Origin: a bacterium
GTDB lineage: Bacteria > Pseudomonadota > Alphaproteobacteria > SP197
DNA length: 64,000 nucleotides
NCBI GenBank assembly: GCA_028821455.1
Contig: JAPPGE010000049.1
Span: 24,595 to 88,594, forward strand
Reading direction: 5' to 3'
In this document: positions 9,009 through 19,424 of the stretch, piece after piece
Position numbering within the stretch: the first letter of the stretch is position 1
Layout: every line of letters begins with the position of its first letter
The notes under the pieces: model-generated
What the model was told of the DNA's origin: nothing
The model's input: the letters and a program-made list of their open reading frames with translations, nothing else
Databases searched by the model: none
Program-made: the position numbers and the translations under genes

Positions 9009-9673
9009 TGAGGATTGCCGAGGAATTCCTTCTCCTGCTCCGCGACGAGGACGGAGCACTGTCGCGGGCTCCGGAATGGCTGGTCCGCTACGCGCTGGGC
9101 GGGGCGGTCCTGATGGACCTCGCATTGGAGAACCGCATCGACACCGACGCCGAGCGGCTGTTCCTGATCGATGCGGCGCCGGTTGGCGATCCCCTGCTCG
9201 ATCCGATACTCGTCGAGATCGCGCAATCCGGAAGGACCCATGACGCGCTCTACTGGGTGGAGCATGCGACCCACCATGCCGACGAAATTCGCGAGACCGC
9301 GCTGACACGGCTGGTCAGGAACAGCGTCCTGACTGTCAGCGATGACCGCTTCCTCAGGATATTCGGAACACGGCACTATTTTCTCGCCGATGCGGAGGTC
9401 GAGCGCGATCTGTTCCGGCGAATTCGGGACGTGCTCCTGACCGACACGATTCCCGAACCGAGGGATATCGTGATCGTCACCCTGGCAGACGGCTGCGGGC
9501 TGATCGGTCATGTCTTGTCCGCCGACGAACTGGCCGGGGTCTCCGAACGCATCGCCCTGGTGCGAAAGCTGGAACTGATCGGCCGGACCTTTCTGACCGC
9601 GCTTGACCTCGCCATCCAGCCCGCCGGGGGAAGGTTCAGTCACGGTCCGTCCAAGAGCTCCGGTGACGGATAG
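9005..9673 (+). CDS. GPP34 (GOLPH3-like) family protein
   Basis: The 222-aa product begins AEEFLLLLRDEDGAL and continues LVRYALGGAVLMDLAL, the N-terminal hallmark of the GPP34 domain found in eukaryotic GOLPH3 and in bacterial proteins of unknown role. No signal peptide or membrane segment is visible. GOLPH3 binds phosphatidylinositol-4-phosphate; bacterial members have no established function. ATG at 9005 overlaps the permease stop codon, and ATG at 9008 is an alternative. Coupling to a phosphate permease suggests a membrane-surface or phosphate-linked role, which is inference only. Confidence 0.8.
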   Translation: MMRIAEEFLLLLRDEDGALSRAPEWLVRYALGGAVLMDLALENRIDTDAERLFLIDAAPVGDPLLDPILVEIAQSGRTHDALYWVEHATHHADEIRETALTRLVRNSVLTVSDDRFLRIFGTRHYFLADAEVERDLFRRIRDVLLTDTIPEPRDIVIVTLADGCGLIGHVLSADELAGVSERIALVRKLELIGRTFLTALDLAIQPAGGRFSHGPSKSSGDG

Positions 9674-9708
9674 CCAAACGCGGTTCCGTCCTCCGCCCGA
9701 TCCTTGAA

Positions 9709-9719
9709 CGAACGTTTCG
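9709..9719. promoter_or_regulatory. Possible operator ahead of the valine operon
   Basis: CGAA-CGT-TTCG is a short inverted repeat about 145 bp upstream of the acyl-CoA dehydrogenase start, within the only noncoding gap of this operon. It resembles TetR-type half sites in form, but no cognate regulator is adjacent. Weak evidence. Confidence 0.2.
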
Positions 9720-9863
9720 AAAATCTGTTGAAAGGCATCGACGCCGTGGCACAGAGGTAGAGATCCATATCTTCCTCCCGCGGTGGACCCCAGCGGGGGC
9801 GGGGAATAGTGTGCGGGCCACCACCGGGGCTAACAACGCTTGCGTGGTCGGGATTGACGTCGC

Positions 9864-11009
9864 ATGAACCTTGAGCCGAGTGCGGAACAGATTGCCTTGT
9901 TCGACGTGGCCCGGGCCTTCGCGCGCGACCGTCTGGCGCCCGTGGCCCGGGATCTCGAGGAGGCCGGGACCATACCGCGATCCCTGCTTCGCGAAGCCGG
10001 CGAACTGGGCCTCGGAGGCCTGTTTGTCACCGGGGAACTCGGGGGTGCGGACCTTTCCAGGCTCGACGGCACCTTCGTGTTCGAGGCCCTGGGTGCCGGA
10101 TGCCCCTCGATCGCGGCCTACGTCTCGATCCACAACATGTGTGCGGCCATGATCGACCGGTACGGCTCACCGGACCAGCGCGCACGATGGCTCCCGGGGC
10201 TGGTGGCCATGGATCTCGTCGCCGCCTACTGCCTGACCGAGCCCGGCAGCGGATCCGATGCCGCCGCCCTTGTCACGAGCGCCCGCGAAGACGGCGAATC
10301 TTTTGTGCTCAACGGCACCAAGAGCTTCATCTCCGGCGCCGGACTTGCCGACCTCTACCTCGTCATGGCGCGCACCGGCGATGCGGGTCCGCGAGGCATC
10401 TCCTGCATTGCCATCGAGGCCGGCACCCCGGGCCTTGGTTTCGGTGCACCGGAAGAGAAGATGGGATGGCGGGCACAGCCCACGGCCGACGTGATCATGG
10501 ACGAATGCCGCGTCGACGCCGGCAACCTCGTGGGCGAGGCCGGCGCCGGTTTTCGCCAGGCGATGGCGGGGCTCGACGGTGGCCGTCTCAACCTTGCCGC
10601 CGTCTCCCTTGGCGCGGCCCAGGAAGCCCTCGACCGCAGTATCGCCTACATGAGCGGGCGCCGCGCCTTCGGCGCCACCCTTGATCAGTTCCAGGCCCTG
10701 CAGTTCCGGCTGGCCGACATGGCGACGGAACTCGAGGCATCGCGCAGCCTGTTGCGCCAGGCTGCATGGAAGCTCGACCACGGCGCCGGCGATGCCACGG
10801 TGCAGTGCGCCATGGCAAAGCGCTTCGTCACCGACACCGCGTTCCGCGTGGCCAACGACGCCCTGCAGCTCCACGGAGGTTATGGCTATCTCGCGGACTA
10901 CGGCATCGAAAAGACCGTGCGCGATCTCAGGGTGCACCAGATACTTGAGGGAACCAACGAGATCATGCGCCTCATCATCAGCCGTGCGCTGACCGGTCCG
11001 CGTACGTGA
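9864..11009 (+). CDS. Acyl-CoA dehydrogenase, probably isobutyryl-CoA dehydrogenase
   Basis: The 381-aa flavoprotein has the full acyl-CoA dehydrogenase layout: an all-alpha N-domain, the middle-domain signature AYCLTEPGSGSDA (about residue 115), NGTKSFISGAG, and the C-terminal QLHGGYGYLADYGIEK and LEGTNEIMRLIISRAL. It should oxidise isobutyryl-CoA to methacrylyl-CoA and pass electrons to ETF. This substrate assignment rests on the three following genes, which complete the valine route. Short-branched-chain activity is an alternative. The end overlaps the next gene by 4 bp. Confidence 0.88.
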   Translation: MNLEPSAEQIALFDVARAFARDRLAPVARDLEEAGTIPRSLLREAGELGLGGLFVTGELGGADLSRLDGTFVFEALGAGCPSIAAYVSIHNMCAAMIDRYGSPDQRARWLPGLVAMDLVAAYCLTEPGSGSDAAALVTSAREDGESFVLNGTKSFISGAGLADLYLVMARTGDAGPRGISCIAIEAGTPGLGFGAPEEKMGWRAQPTADVIMDECRVDAGNLVGEAGAGFRQAMAGLDGGRLNLAAVSLGAAQEALDRSIAYMSGRRAFGATLDQFQALQFRLADMATELEASRSLLRQAAWKLDHGAGDATVQCAMAKRFVTDTAFRVANDALQLHGGYGYLADYGIEKTVRDLRVHQILEGTNEIMRLIISRALTGPRT

Positions 11010-12055
11010 CAGGGGACCTCCGGACATGGCGTGAGGGAGGCCTCGGCCGCCTTGTGCTCGACAGGCCCGGGGCTCTCAACGCCCTCACCCACTCCATGGT
11101 GAGGGAACTCCTGGAGGTGCTCGGCGCATGGAGGGACGTCGATGACGTCACCGGTGTCGTCATCGAGGGAAACGGTGACAAGGCGTTCTCGGCGGGCGGC
11201 GACATTCTCGGCCTGTGGCAGCACGGCAGGCGCGGAGACCACGCCTTCGGGCGCGCCTTCTGGCGCGACGAGTACCGGCTCGACCGGATGATCGCGCGCT
11301 ATCCCAAGCCCTTTGTCGCGCTCATGGACGGCATCGTGATGGGCGGCGGCGTGGGCGTGTCCGCCCATGGATCGCACCGCATCGTGACCGAGCGGTCCGT
11401 CGTCGCCATGCCGGAGGTGTCCATCGGCTTCCTCCCCGATGTCGGCGGCACCTGGATCCTGTCGCGCGCGCCGGGGCGACTGGGCGAGTATCTCGCCCTG
11501 ACGGCCACGCGCCTGGGTCCGGCGGACGCCATTGCCGCCGGTTTTGCCGACCGCTTCATGGCATCCGATCGCCTCCCGGAACTGGTGAGGCGCCTGGAGA
11601 CCGAGGGAACGTACTGCGTCGACCGGCTGGCCGGTGCACCGCCCGGCGGTTTCCTCGAAGCGCGCCTCGACGAGATCGACGAAGCGTTCTCGGCGGCAGA
11701 CGGCCCGGCCATCGTCGCCCGGCTGGAGAGTTCTTCCTCGCCATGGGCAGACGAGGCTGCCAGCGCCATCCGGCGTCACTCGCCGCTGTCGGTCGCCTGT
11801 GCGCTGGAGGCCGTGCGCGCGGCACGCCGGCTGGCAGATCTCGAAAGCTGCCTTGCCATGGAGTTCCGCTTCGCCTGGCGGGCGACGCAGCAGACCGACT
11901 TCCTCGAGGGCATCCGCGCCGCGATCATCGACAGGGACGGGCGTCCGTGCTGGCGCCATGCCCGTCTCGAGGACGTGACACCCGCCGAGGTCGCCCAACT
12001 GTTCGCGCCCCTCGGCGACGAGGAACTTGACCTCAAGGGAGACAGAGAACGATGA
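11006..12055 (+). CDS. 3-hydroxyisobutyryl-CoA hydrolase
   Basis: The 349-aa crotonase-fold protein is longer than ordinary enoyl-CoA hydratases and has the hydrolase hallmarks: AFSAGGDI for the oxyanion region, MGGGVGVSAHGSHRI, and PEVSIGFLPDVGGTW, where the conserved Glu and Asp are used by HIBCH enzymes. It would release 3-hydroxyisobutyrate from its CoA ester. GTG at 11006 overlaps the upstream stop (GTGA) and its own stop overlaps mmsB (ATGA), so the pathway enzymes are translationally coupled. Confidence 0.9.
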   Translation: MTGDLRTWREGGLGRLVLDRPGALNALTHSMVRELLEVLGAWRDVDDVTGVVIEGNGDKAFSAGGDILGLWQHGRRGDHAFGRAFWRDEYRLDRMIARYPKPFVALMDGIVMGGGVGVSAHGSHRIVTERSVVAMPEVSIGFLPDVGGTWILSRAPGRLGEYLALTATRLGPADAIAAGFADRFMASDRLPELVRRLETEGTYCVDRLAGAPPGGFLEARLDEIDEAFSAADGPAIVARLESSSSPWADEAASAIRRHSPLSVACALEAVRAARRLADLESCLAMEFRFAWRATQQTDFLEGIRAAIIDRDGRPCWRHARLEDVTPAEVAQLFAPLGDEELDLKGDRER

Positions 12056-12939
12056 CCTCAGTCGGATTCATCGGCCTTGGCAACATGGGAACGCCCATGG
12101 CCTGCAACCTGGTGGCAGCGGGTCTCCAGGTCACCGGCCACGACGTGGCGGAGGGAGCCCGCACCGTGGCGGCTGCGAAGGGTGTCGACATCGCCGACAG
12201 CGCGGTCGCCGCGGCGGCGAACCGCGACGTCGTCATCACCATGCTGCCGGACGGTGCCGCCCTCCTCGAGGTCTACCGCACGATCATGGCCGACGTGCGG
12301 GCGGGCACGGTCTTGATGGACTGCTCGACGGTCGACATCGCATCAGCAAGAAAGGCGCACGACATGGCGGCGGAACGAAACCTGCCGTCGGTCGATGCGC
12401 CGGTTTCCGGGGGCATCGCCGGCGCCGAGGCGGGAACGCTCACCTTCATGGTCGGCGGGGATCCACAAGCCTGCGAGGCCGTCCGCCCGCTTCTCGACAT
12501 CATGGGCCGCACGATCGTCCTGTGCGGAGGCCCGGGATGCGGCCAGGCGGTCAAGATCTGCAACAACATGATTCTCGGAATCTCGATGATCGGCGTCTGC
12601 GAGGCGCTCACCCTCGCCAGGGAACTCGAGCTCGAGCCTGAGCGGGTGTTCGATGTCGTCTCGACCTCGTCGGGGTCGTGCTGGTCGATGAACGACTATT
12701 GCCCGCTGCCGGGTGTCGGCCCGGAGAGCCCGGCCGATCACGACTACAGGCCGGGATTTGCCGCAGCCCTCATGTTGAAGGACCTGGGCCTGAGCCAGCA
12801 GGCGGCCGCGTCGGTGGACGTCGCCACCCCGATGGGAGCGATGGCGGCCTCCGTCTACGAGACCATGGTGGCGTCGGGCATGGGCCACCTCGACTTTTCG
12901 GCGGTCATCCGGCATGTCCGGTCGCTGACGAGGGAGTGA
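12052..12939 (+). CDS. mmsB: 3-hydroxyisobutyrate dehydrogenase
   Basis: The 295-aa enzyme starts with the NAD-binding motif GFIGLGNMGTPMA, has the substrate-binding loop DAPVSGGIAGAEAGTL (about residue 115) and the catalytic-lysine region GCGQAVKICNNM (about 165). It oxidises 3-hydroxyisobutyrate to methylmalonate semialdehyde, the penultimate valine-degradation step. The methylmalonate-semialdehyde dehydrogenase (mmsA) that normally follows is not in this window. Start overlaps the hydrolase stop. Confidence 0.92.
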   Translation: MTSVGFIGLGNMGTPMACNLVAAGLQVTGHDVAEGARTVAAAKGVDIADSAVAAAANRDVVITMLPDGAALLEVYRTIMADVRAGTVLMDCSTVDIASARKAHDMAAERNLPSVDAPVSGGIAGAEAGTLTFMVGGDPQACEAVRPLLDIMGRTIVLCGGPGCGQAVKICNNMILGISMIGVCEALTLARELELEPERVFDVVSTSSGSCWSMNDYCPLPGVGPESPADHDYRPGFAAALMLKDLGLSQQAAASVDVATPMGAMAASVYETMVASGMGHLDFSAVIRHVRSLTRE

Positions 12940-12945
12940 TCCAGC

Positions 12946-13716
12946 ATGTCGGAACACATCATCGTCGAGCGCGACCGGAAGGTCCTGCTCGTCCGTCTCA
13001 ACCGGCCCCAGGCACTCAACGCTCTCAACACCGCCCTCGCCAGGGAACTCGTCTGTGTCCTCGAAGAGGCCGACCAGGACCCCGGCATCGGCGCTCTTGT
13101 CATCACCGGCTCGGAGAAGGCCTTTGCCGCCGGCGCCGACATCCGGGAGATGGCATCCAGGGACTTCGCCTCCGTCTTCGGAGACGACCCTTTTTCCGAG
13201 TGGGATCGCTTTCAGTCCCTGCGGACACCTACCATCGCCGCTGTCGCCGGCTATGCCCTGGGCGGCGGATGCGAACTCGCGATGATGTGCGACATCATCA
13301 TCGCCGCCGAGGATGCCCGGTTCGGCCAGCCGGAAATCAGGCTTGGCGTCATGCCGGGCATGGGCGGCACGCAGCGCCTTGCCCGGGCGATCGGCAAGGC
13401 AAAGGCCGTCGATCTCATCCTGACCGGGCGCACGATGGATGCCGCGGAAGCCGAACGGTCCGGGCTGGTGGCGCGCGTCGTGCCCGCCGACCGGCTGATC
13501 GACGAGGCCCTCGAGGTGGCGCATGCCATCGCCGGACACGGCCGCCTCGCCACGCGCATGGCCAAGGAGGCGATCAACCGCGCCTTCGAGACCTCGCTCG
13601 CCGAGGGTCTCGCCTTCGAGAAACGCGCCTTCCAGTCTCTCTTCGCCACCGACGATCAGAAGGAAGGCATGGCCGCCTTCATCGAAAAACGCCCACCCCG
13701 CTTCACGAATTCCTGA
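12946..13716 (+). CDS. Enoyl-CoA hydratase
   Basis: The 256-aa crotonase has both catalytic glutamates in their usual contexts, [11 protein letters not shown] (about residue 106) and [14 protein letters not shown] (about 127), plus [11 protein letters not shown] for the oxyanion hole. In this operon it most likely hydrates methacrylyl-CoA to 3-hydroxyisobutyryl-CoA. It lies 6 bp after mmsB and ends 7 bp from the convergent dapD, so it closes the operon. Confidence 0.9.
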   Translation: MSEHIIVERDRKVLLVRLNRPQALNALNTALARELVCVLEEADQDPGIGALVITGSEKAFAAGADIREMASRDFASVFGDDPFSEWDRFQSLRTPTIAAVAGYALGGGCELAMMCDIIIAAEDARFGQPEIRLGVMPGMGGTQRLARAIGKAKAVDLILTGRTMDAAEAERSGLVARVVPADRLIDEALEVAHAIAGHGRLATRMAKEAINRAFETSLAEGLAFEKRAFQSLFATDDQKEGMAAFIEKRPPRFTNS

Positions 13717-13723
13717 CGGGCGG

Positions 13724-14554
13724 TCAGTCCCTCAGGAGTTCGTTGATGCCGGTCTTGGCGCGCGTCCTCTCATCCACCTGCTTGATGATGACGGCGCAGT
13801 AGAGCGAGGGGCCGCCCGGGACCTTCGGTGGCAGCGCTCCCGGCACCACCACCGAACCGGCGGGAACGCGCCCGGTGATGGTTTCTCCGGTTTCACGATA
13901 GACGATCCGGGTGGAGGCGCCGATGAAGACACCCATGGAGAGCACCGAACCCTTCTCGACGATCACGCCTTCGACGACCTCGCTGCGGGCGCCTATGAAA
14001 CAGTCGTCCTCGATGATCACGGGTGCTGCCTGCAGAGGCTCGAGGACGCCGCCCAGACCCGCACCTCCGGAAATGTGACAGTTGCGGCCCACCTGGGCGC
14101 AGCTCCCCACGGTGGCCCACGTGTCCACCATCGTCCCCTCGCCGACCCAGGCGCCGACGTTGACGAAACTCGGCATCAGCACGACACCGGGAGCGACATA
14201 GGCGCCGTGACGGACGATGGCGTGCGGCACCGCCCGGAATCCGGCCGCCGCGAACCGGGCCTCATCCCATCCCTCGAACTTGTTCTCCACCTTGTCGTAC
14301 CAGCTGGCATCGGTGCCCGGGGCGCCCGGAATGGTCCGGGTTTCGGTCAGCCTGAAGGACAGCAGAACCGCCTTCTTCAGCCATTCGTTGATGATCCAGC
14401 CGCCGGCGCCCGGTTCGGCAATGCGGCATTCACCGGAATCCAGCAGGTCGACTGCCTGGAGAACCGCGTCCCGGACGGGCCCTTCGGTGGCGGTGTTGAT
14501 CGTGGTCCTGGCGTCCCAGGCCTCCTCGATCGTGGTCTGGAGATCGTGCGTCAT
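13724..14554 (-). CDS. dapD: 2,3,4,5-tetrahydropyridine-2,6-dicarboxylate N-succinyltransferase
   Basis: The 276-aa protein has an N-terminal helical domain ([21 protein letters not shown]) followed by a left-handed beta-helix of hexapeptide repeats (about residues 100-230, with [26 protein letters not shown] spacing) and a short C-terminal end. It transfers succinate from succinyl-CoA in the lysine/diaminopimelate pathway in the cytoplasm. Its start overlaps the stop of the upstream nucleotidase by 4 bp, giving the argB-HAD-dapD order common in alphaproteobacteria. Confidence 0.95.
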   Translation of the reverse strand: MTHDLQTTIEEAWDARTTINTATEGPVRDAVLQAVDLLDSGECRIAEPGAGGWIINEWLKKAVLLSFRLTETRTIPGAPGTDASWYDKVENKFEGWDEARFAAAGFRAVPHAIVRHGAYVAPGVVLMPSFVNVGAWVGEGTMVDTWATVGSCAQVGRNCHISGGAGLGGVLEPLQAAPVIIEDDCFIGARSEVVEGVIVEKGSVLSMGVFIGASTRIVYRETGETITGRVPAGSVVVPGALPPKVPGGPSLYCAVIIKQVDERTRAKTGINELLRD

Positions 14555-15252
14555 CGGGGGACACCTTTCCGTCTGGTGGAGAGCGAAGCGCCGCCGGATC
14601 GGAGAAGGGCGGCCAGCCAGACGGCGAGATCCGGCGTGTGATGGTCGATGTGATCGCCGGCCGCGTCTGACGGTTCACCGACCAGGACCGTGGTCATGCC
14701 GAGATCCTTGGCCGGCTTGAGGTTGCGTGCGAGGTCCTCGAAGTAGATGGCCCGGGCGGGATCGATGTCGTGACGCCGGATGAGCGCCTGGTAGACGACG
14801 GGATCGGGCTTCGGGATGTATCCCGAGGCGACGATGTCGAACACGGCCTCGAAACAGCCGGCGACCCCCAGGCGCTCCATGGCGCGCATGGCGTGCGGCC
14901 GATCGCCATTGGTGAAGATCAACTTGCGTCCCGGCAGTTCCTCCAGCGTGCGGGCAAGATCCGGATTCTCCGGTATCGGCGACCAGTCGATGTCGTGCAC
15001 GAAGGCGAGGAACTCCTCGGGGTCACAGTCATGGATCTTCATCAGGCCGTTCAGCGTGGTGCCGTGCTCGAGGTAGTACTGCTTCTGCAACGCCCGTGCC
15101 TGGCCGTGCTCGAGCCCGAGGAACTCCGCGATGTAGATGGTCATGCGGTCGGTGACCTGGTCGAAGAAGCCGAACCGGGCGGAATAGAGCGTGTTGTCCA
15201 GATCGAAGATCCAGGTGTCCACGTTTCCGAAAATGCGTTCTGCGGCTCTCAC
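14551..15252 (-). CDS. Pyrimidine 5'-nucleotidase, HAD superfamily
   Basis: The 233-aa HAD-fold hydrolase has motif [11 protein letters not shown] (about residue 14), motif II FTNGDR, the lysine of GYIPKPDP and motif [15 protein letters not shown]. These match the Sdt1/pyrimidine 5'-nucleotidase subgroup that lies between argB and dapD in alphaproteobacteria. It probably dephosphorylates UMP/CMP or a related phosphate ester. It overlaps both neighbours by 4 bp. Confidence 0.88.
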   Translation of the reverse strand: MRAAERIFGNVDTWIFDLDNTLYSARFGFFDQVTDRMTIYIAEFLGLEHGQARALQKQYYLEHGTTLNGLMKIHDCDPEEFLAFVHDIDWSPIPENPDLARTLEELPGRKLIFTNGDRPHAMRAMERLGVAGCFEAVFDIVASGYIPKPDPVVYQALIRRHDIDPARAIYFEDLARNLKPAKDLGMTTVLVGEPSDAAGDHIDHHTPDLAVWLAALLRSGGASLSTRRKGVPR

Positions 15253-16169
15253 GCGTTGATCTTCGTGCCGGTGCCGTTTTCCGTGAACAGCTCGAGCAGC
15301 AGGACATGGGGAATGCGGCCGTCAAGGACGTGGGCGGCGCCGACGTCGCTCTCCAGGGCCGTCAGACAGGTCTCGAGCTTCGGAATCATGCCGCCGGTGA
15401 TGGCCCCGGTGTCGAACAGCTTCTTCGCTTCCAGGAGCGACATCTCCGAGATGAGCGTGCCCTCGGCGTCGAGCACTCCCGGGACATCGGTAAGCAACAG
15501 CAGCTTCGGCGCCTTCAGCGCCACGGCGATGGCGCCGGCCGCGGTATCGGCGTTGATGTTGTAGGTATCGCCGTTCTCGGCAATCCCCACCGGAGCGATG
15601 ACAGGTATCGCCTGGGTCGACGCCAGGAGCGTCAGGATGTCGGCGTTGACCTTCTCGGGCTCGCCGACAAATCCGAGGTCGATGACTCCCTCGATGTTCG
15701 AATCGGGATCGCGGGTCAGACGCTCGACCTTGCGGGCCTGCAGAAGACGCCCGTCCTTGCCCGAGATGCCGATCGCAAGACCGCCCTCGGCATTGATCGA
15801 CGACACGATCTTCTTGTTGATGGAGCCGGCCAGGACCATCTCCACCACGTCCATGGATCGCTTGTCGGTGACTCGCAGGCCGTCGACAAACTGCGACTCG
15901 ATCGCCAGGTCGTCGAGCATGGAACCGATCTGAGGCCCGCCACCGTGGACGATGACCGGGTTGATTCCCACCTGCTTGATGAGGACGACGTCGCGGGCGA
16001 AGTCCCGCGCCAGCTTGTCGTTCCCCATGGCGTGACCGCCATACTTGATGACGAAGGTGCACCCGGAAAACTGGCGCAGATAGGGCAGTGCTTCCGCCAG
16101 GGTCTCGGCGGTTCTCAACCAGTGCTTGGTGACAGCGATGTTCTTTTCGGCAGTGCCGCGCCTGATCAT
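15249..16169 (-). CDS. argB: Acetylglutamate kinase
   Basis: The 306-aa protein shows the amino-acid-kinase signatures FVIKYGGHAM (about residue 40), PVIVHGGGPQIG, NINADTAAGAIA and ITGGMIPKL. It phosphorylates N-acetylglutamate in arginine synthesis. An N-terminal extension before the first beta strand suggests an arginine-sensitive hexameric form, as in many alphaproteobacteria; this is inferred from the family. It leads the argB-HAD-dapD operon, while engB, its usual upstream neighbour in this lineage, is about 4.5 kb away beyond the aap genes. Confidence 0.95.
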   Translation of the reverse strand: MIRRGTAEKNIAVTKHWLRTAETLAEALPYLRQFSGCTFVIKYGGHAMGNDKLARDFARDVVLIKQVGINPVIVHGGGPQIGSMLDDLAIESQFVDGLRVTDKRSMDVVEMVLAGSINKKIVSSINAEGGLAIGISGKDGRLLQARKVERLTRDPDSNIEGVIDLGFVGEPEKVNADILTLLASTQAIPVIAPVGIAENGDTYNINADTAAGAIAVALKAPKLLLLTDVPGVLDAEGTLISEMSLLEAKKLFDTGAITGGMIPKLETCLTALESDVGAAHVLDGRIPHVLLLELFTENGTGTKINA

Positions 16170-16261
16170 GGAGGGCCGCCTTCATTCACCCGAATCCGGC
16201 AAGGGATGGCTCAGAGGATAGTCCGGTTGTTCCGGCAGGTGCAAACCGGCTGCCTCGGGCC

Positions 16262-17062
16262 TCAAGCCTCGGCGGAGTGCAGGATCTGGCTCAGGAAGAG
16301 CTTGGTGCGGTCGCTCTTCGGATTCCTGAAGAACTCCGTCGGCGGCGCCTGTTCGACGATCTGCCCCTCGTCCATGAAGATGATCCGGTTGGCGACCTGG
16401 CGGGCGAACCCCATCTCGTGGGAGACGACGAGCATCGTCATGCCGCTTTCCGCGAGATCCACCATGACCTCGAGAACCTCCTTGATCATCTCCGGATCGA
16501 GCGCCGAGGTCGGTTCGTCAAACAGCATGACGCGCGGTTCCATGCACAACGACCGGGCGATGGCCACCCGCTGCTGCTGGCCGCCGGACAGCTGGCCCGG
16601 GTACTTGGAGGCCTGTTCGGGAATCTTCACCCTCTCGAGGTAGCGCATGGCGGATTCATCGGCTTCGGCCCTGGGCATGCGCCGCACCCAGATCGGCGCC
16701 AGGGTGCAGTTCTCCAGCACGGTGAGGTGCGGGAACAGGTTGAAGTGCTGGAACACCATGCCCACCTCGCGGCGCACCTGGTCCATCTTCTTGATGTTGT
16801 CGGTCAGTTCGATGCCGTCGACCTCGACCCTGCCGCGCTGGTGTTTCTCGAGCCGGTTGATGCAGCGGATCATGGTCGACTTGCCTGAGCCCGAGGGACC
16901 GCAGATCACGATTCGCTCGCCGCGGTAGACGGTCAGGTTGATGTCCTTCAACACGTGGAAGTCGCCGAACCACTTGTTCATGGACGTGATGTCGATCACC
17001 ACCTCGTCGCTGACCGCGCCGGTGAAGGCTTCCTCGGAACCCTGGATGTCCTGATCAGTCAT
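16262..17062 (-). CDS. aapP: General L-amino acid ABC transporter ATP-binding protein
   Basis: ATG at 17060-17062 gives a 266-aa ATPase. Walker A is GPSGSGKS (about residue 57), the Q-loop [11 protein letters not shown], the signature [13 protein letters not shown], Walker [14 protein letters not shown] and the switch His in VVSHEMGF. It powers import of polar and general L-amino acids together with AapQ, AapM and AapJ. It is last in the operon and begins 10 bp after aapM. Confidence 0.94.
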   Translation of the reverse strand: MTDQDIQGSEEAFTGAVSDEVVIDITSMNKWFGDFHVLKDINLTVYRGERIVICGPSGSGKSTMIRCINRLEKHQRGRVEVDGIELTDNIKKMDQVRREVGMVFQHFNLFPHLTVLENCTLAPIWVRRMPRAEADESAMRYLERVKIPEQASKYPGQLSGGQQQRVAIARSLCMEPRVMLFDEPTSALDPEMIKEVLEVMVDLAESGMTMLVVSHEMGFARQVANRIIFMDEGQIVEQAPPTEFFRNPKSDRTKLFLSQILHSAEA

Positions 17063-17072
17063 CGCATGTGTC

Positions 17073-18179
17073 CTAGTGACCGGTGTGCAACCTGCGCTCG
17101 AGCCATGCGGAGTAGCGCGACATGCCGAAGCAGCACAGGAAGAAGAAGATGGCAACGAAAATGTAGACCTCGGTCGACAGGCCCTGCCACGTGGTGTCGG
17201 AGAGCGTCGCCTTGCCGATGCCGAGGGGATCGAGAAGGCCGATGATGATGACGAGCGTCGTGTCCTTGTAGAGCGCGATGAAGGAGTTGACGATTCCGGG
17301 GATCGAGATCTTCAGCGCCTGGGGCAGGATGACGAGTCTCATGGTCTTCCAGTAGGGAAGGCCCAGGGACTTCGCGGCCTCGTACTGCCCCGCCGGCATG
17401 GCCTGGAGCCCGCCGCGGATGACCTCGGCGAGATAGGCGGCCGAGAACAGGGTGACCATGATGAGGACGCGCACCAGCAGGTTGAAGCTGGTGCCGGGCG
17501 GCATGAAGTAGTTGAGCAGGGTCGAGGCGACGAAGAGCAGCGTGATGAGCGGCACGCCGCGTATGAACTCGATGAAGGCGACGCACAACACCCTGATGAT
17601 GAAGAGATCGGACTGCCGGCCGAGCGCCAGCAAGATGCCCAGCGGCAGCGAGGCGGAAATCCCGGTGATGCCGATGACGATGGTGAGCAGAAACCCGCCA
17701 AATCGCGCGGTCTCCACTTCCGGCAGGCCGAGGCCGCCGATCAGCAGGATGTAGGCGACCACGGGATAGCAGATGGAAAACCCGACGAGGTGCCGCCGCC
17801 ACGGGATCCTGTCGTAGAGCACCGGCGCCAGGGCCACGAACAGCAGGACAAATGCGAGATTCGCTCTCCAGCGTTCGCTCTTCGGGTAGTCACCGTAGAC
17901 GAACTGGTCGAAGCGCGTCACCACCACCGCCCAGCAGGCGCCGTCAGCGGTATCCCAGCACTCGGCGCGCGACGCGGCGACCCACACCGCGTCGAAGATC
18001 GCCCAGTCAAGGAAGGGCGGAATGATCAGCCACAACAGATAGATCACCACGAAAGTGAGGACGATGTTGGAGGCCGACGAGAAGAGGTTCTCCTTCAGCC
18101 AACGGGCGATCCCCACCGACATCACGGGCGGCGGCAGGGTCGGCGCCTTCTCGTGAACGATATGGGTGGCGCGCTCCAT
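17073..18179 (-). CDS. aapM: General L-amino acid ABC transporter permease AapM
   Basis: The 368-aa inner-membrane permease has a long N-terminal extension with extra membrane segments, as AapM proteins do, then the binding-protein-dependent permease core with the EAA loop around [21 protein letters not shown] and the [18 protein letters not shown] stretch. It lies 4 bp after aapQ and pairs with it as the transmembrane heterodimer. Confidence 0.94.
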   Translation of the reverse strand: MERATHIVHEKAPTLPPPVMSVGIARWLKENLFSSASNIVLTFVVIYLLWLIIPPFLDWAIFDAVWVAASRAECWDTADGACWAVVVTRFDQFVYGDYPKSERWRANLAFVLLFVALAPVLYDRIPWRRHLVGFSICYPVVAYILLIGGLGLPEVETARFGGFLLTIVIGITGISASLPLGILLALGRQSDLFIIRVLCVAFIEFIRGVPLITLLFVASTLLNYFMPPGTSFNLLVRVLIMVTLFSAAYLAEVIRGGLQAMPAGQYEAAKSLGLPYWKTMRLVILPQALKISIPGIVNSFIALYKDTTLVIIIGLLDPLGIGKATLSDTTWQGLSTEVYIFVAIFFFLCCFGMSRYSAWLERRLHTGH

Positions 18180-18183
18180 GGTC

Positions 18184-19380
18184 TCACCGCTCCACCAGGC
18201 GGATGCGCCGGTTGTACCAGTTCATGAACGCCGAAATCGTCAGTGAGATCAGCAGGTATATGGTGAGCAGGATGGACATGCACTCCAGCGCCCGGCCGGT
18301 CTGGTTCAGCGATATGCGGCCGATGGTGGCGGTGAGGTCCATGTAGCCGACGGCGATCGCCAGGGAGGAATTCTTGGTCAGGTTGAGGTACTGGCTGATG
18401 AGCGGCGGAACGATCACCCGCAATGCCTGCGGGATGATGACGAGGCGCATGGTCCAGCCGGGCTTGATGCCGAGCGAAAAGGCGGCCTCGGTCTGCCCGT
18501 GACTGACCGCCACGATGCCGCTGCGCACGATCTCGGCGATGAACGCCGCCGTGTAGATCGACAGGGCGAACCACAGGGCGAAGAACTCGGGTTTCAGTGC
18601 AATGCCACCCTGGTAGTTGAAGCCCTTGAGGGCGGGCCAGTCGAGACTGACCGGGGATCCGGAGGCGAAGTAGGCGATGACGGGAGCGGCGACGATGGCC
18701 GCCAGGGATATCGACAGGACGGGGTAGATTCTCCCGGTCCGTTCCTGGACGCGCCGCGCGTGGCGGGCAAACAGGAAGAGGCCGACGAGGGTGACGATGA
18801 GACTGGCCGGAATCACCCAGGCGAAATCCTCGAAGATGGGACGCGGCAGGTAGAAGCCGCGGTTGGAGAGAAAGAGCCCGCTGACCGGCTCGATCGCCTG
18901 TCTGGGATGCGGCAGGACGTGGACGACGATGCCGTACCACAGGAGGATATGGAGAAGCACCGGCACGTTGCGCGTGAACTCGATGTAGGCGGTCATCAGC
19001 CTGGAAACGAGCCAGTTGTTCGACAGGCGCAGGATGCCGACCATGAAGCCGAGGAGCGTGGCGAAGATGATGCCGGTCACCGCGACCAGCACGGTATTCA
19101 GGAATCCGACAAGGGCGGCGCGGGCATGGGTCGAGCGCGAGGTGTAATCGATCAGTCGCTGGTTGATGTCGTAGCTGGCCGGATGCCCGAGGAAACCGTA
19201 CCCGGTCTCCACACCCAGATTCTCGAGGTTCTGGACCGTGTTGTTGATGATCCAGCCCAGCGTCGCAAGCAGGACGACGAGGGCGGCAATCTGGATCACG
19301 AGGGACCGGGACCGTTCGTTGGTCCATATGTCGGACAGGCGAAAGGTGCTGCCCGGCTCAACACCCGGATGAACGGTCAC
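18184..19380 (-). CDS. aapQ: General L-amino acid ABC transporter permease AapQ
   Basis: The 398-aa permease begins with GTG at 19378-19380. It has an N-terminal membrane anchor (about residues 28-48), a periplasmic segment, then the permease core including FTRNVPVLLHILLWYG and the EAA loop (EAAFSLGIKPGWTMRLVIIPQ). ISQYLNLTKNSSLAIAVGY is typical of the AapQ/BztB subgroup. A hairpin separates it from aapJ, probably tuning the ratio of binding protein to permease. Confidence 0.94.
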   Translation of the reverse strand: MTVHPGVEPGSTFRLSDIWTNERSRSLVIQIAALVVLLATLGWIINNTVQNLENLGVETGYGFLGHPASYDINQRLIDYTSRSTHARAALVGFLNTVLVAVTGIIFATLLGFMVGILRLSNNWLVSRLMTAYIEFTRNVPVLLHILLWYGIVVHVLPHPRQAIEPVSGLFLSNRGFYLPRPIFEDFAWVIPASLIVTLVGLFLFARHARRVQERTGRIYPVLSISLAAIVAAPVIAYFASGSPVSLDWPALKGFNYQGGIALKPEFFALWFALSIYTAAFIAEIVRSGIVAVSHGQTEAAFSLGIKPGWTMRLVIIPQALRVIVPPLISQYLNLTKNSSLAIAVGYMDLTATIGRISLNQTGRALECMSILLTIYLLISLTISAFMNWYNRRIRLVER

Positions 19381-19424
19381 TTAAGAATCCGGTCCCGGAA
19401 GATCAGCGATCATGCCAGGAGCCA

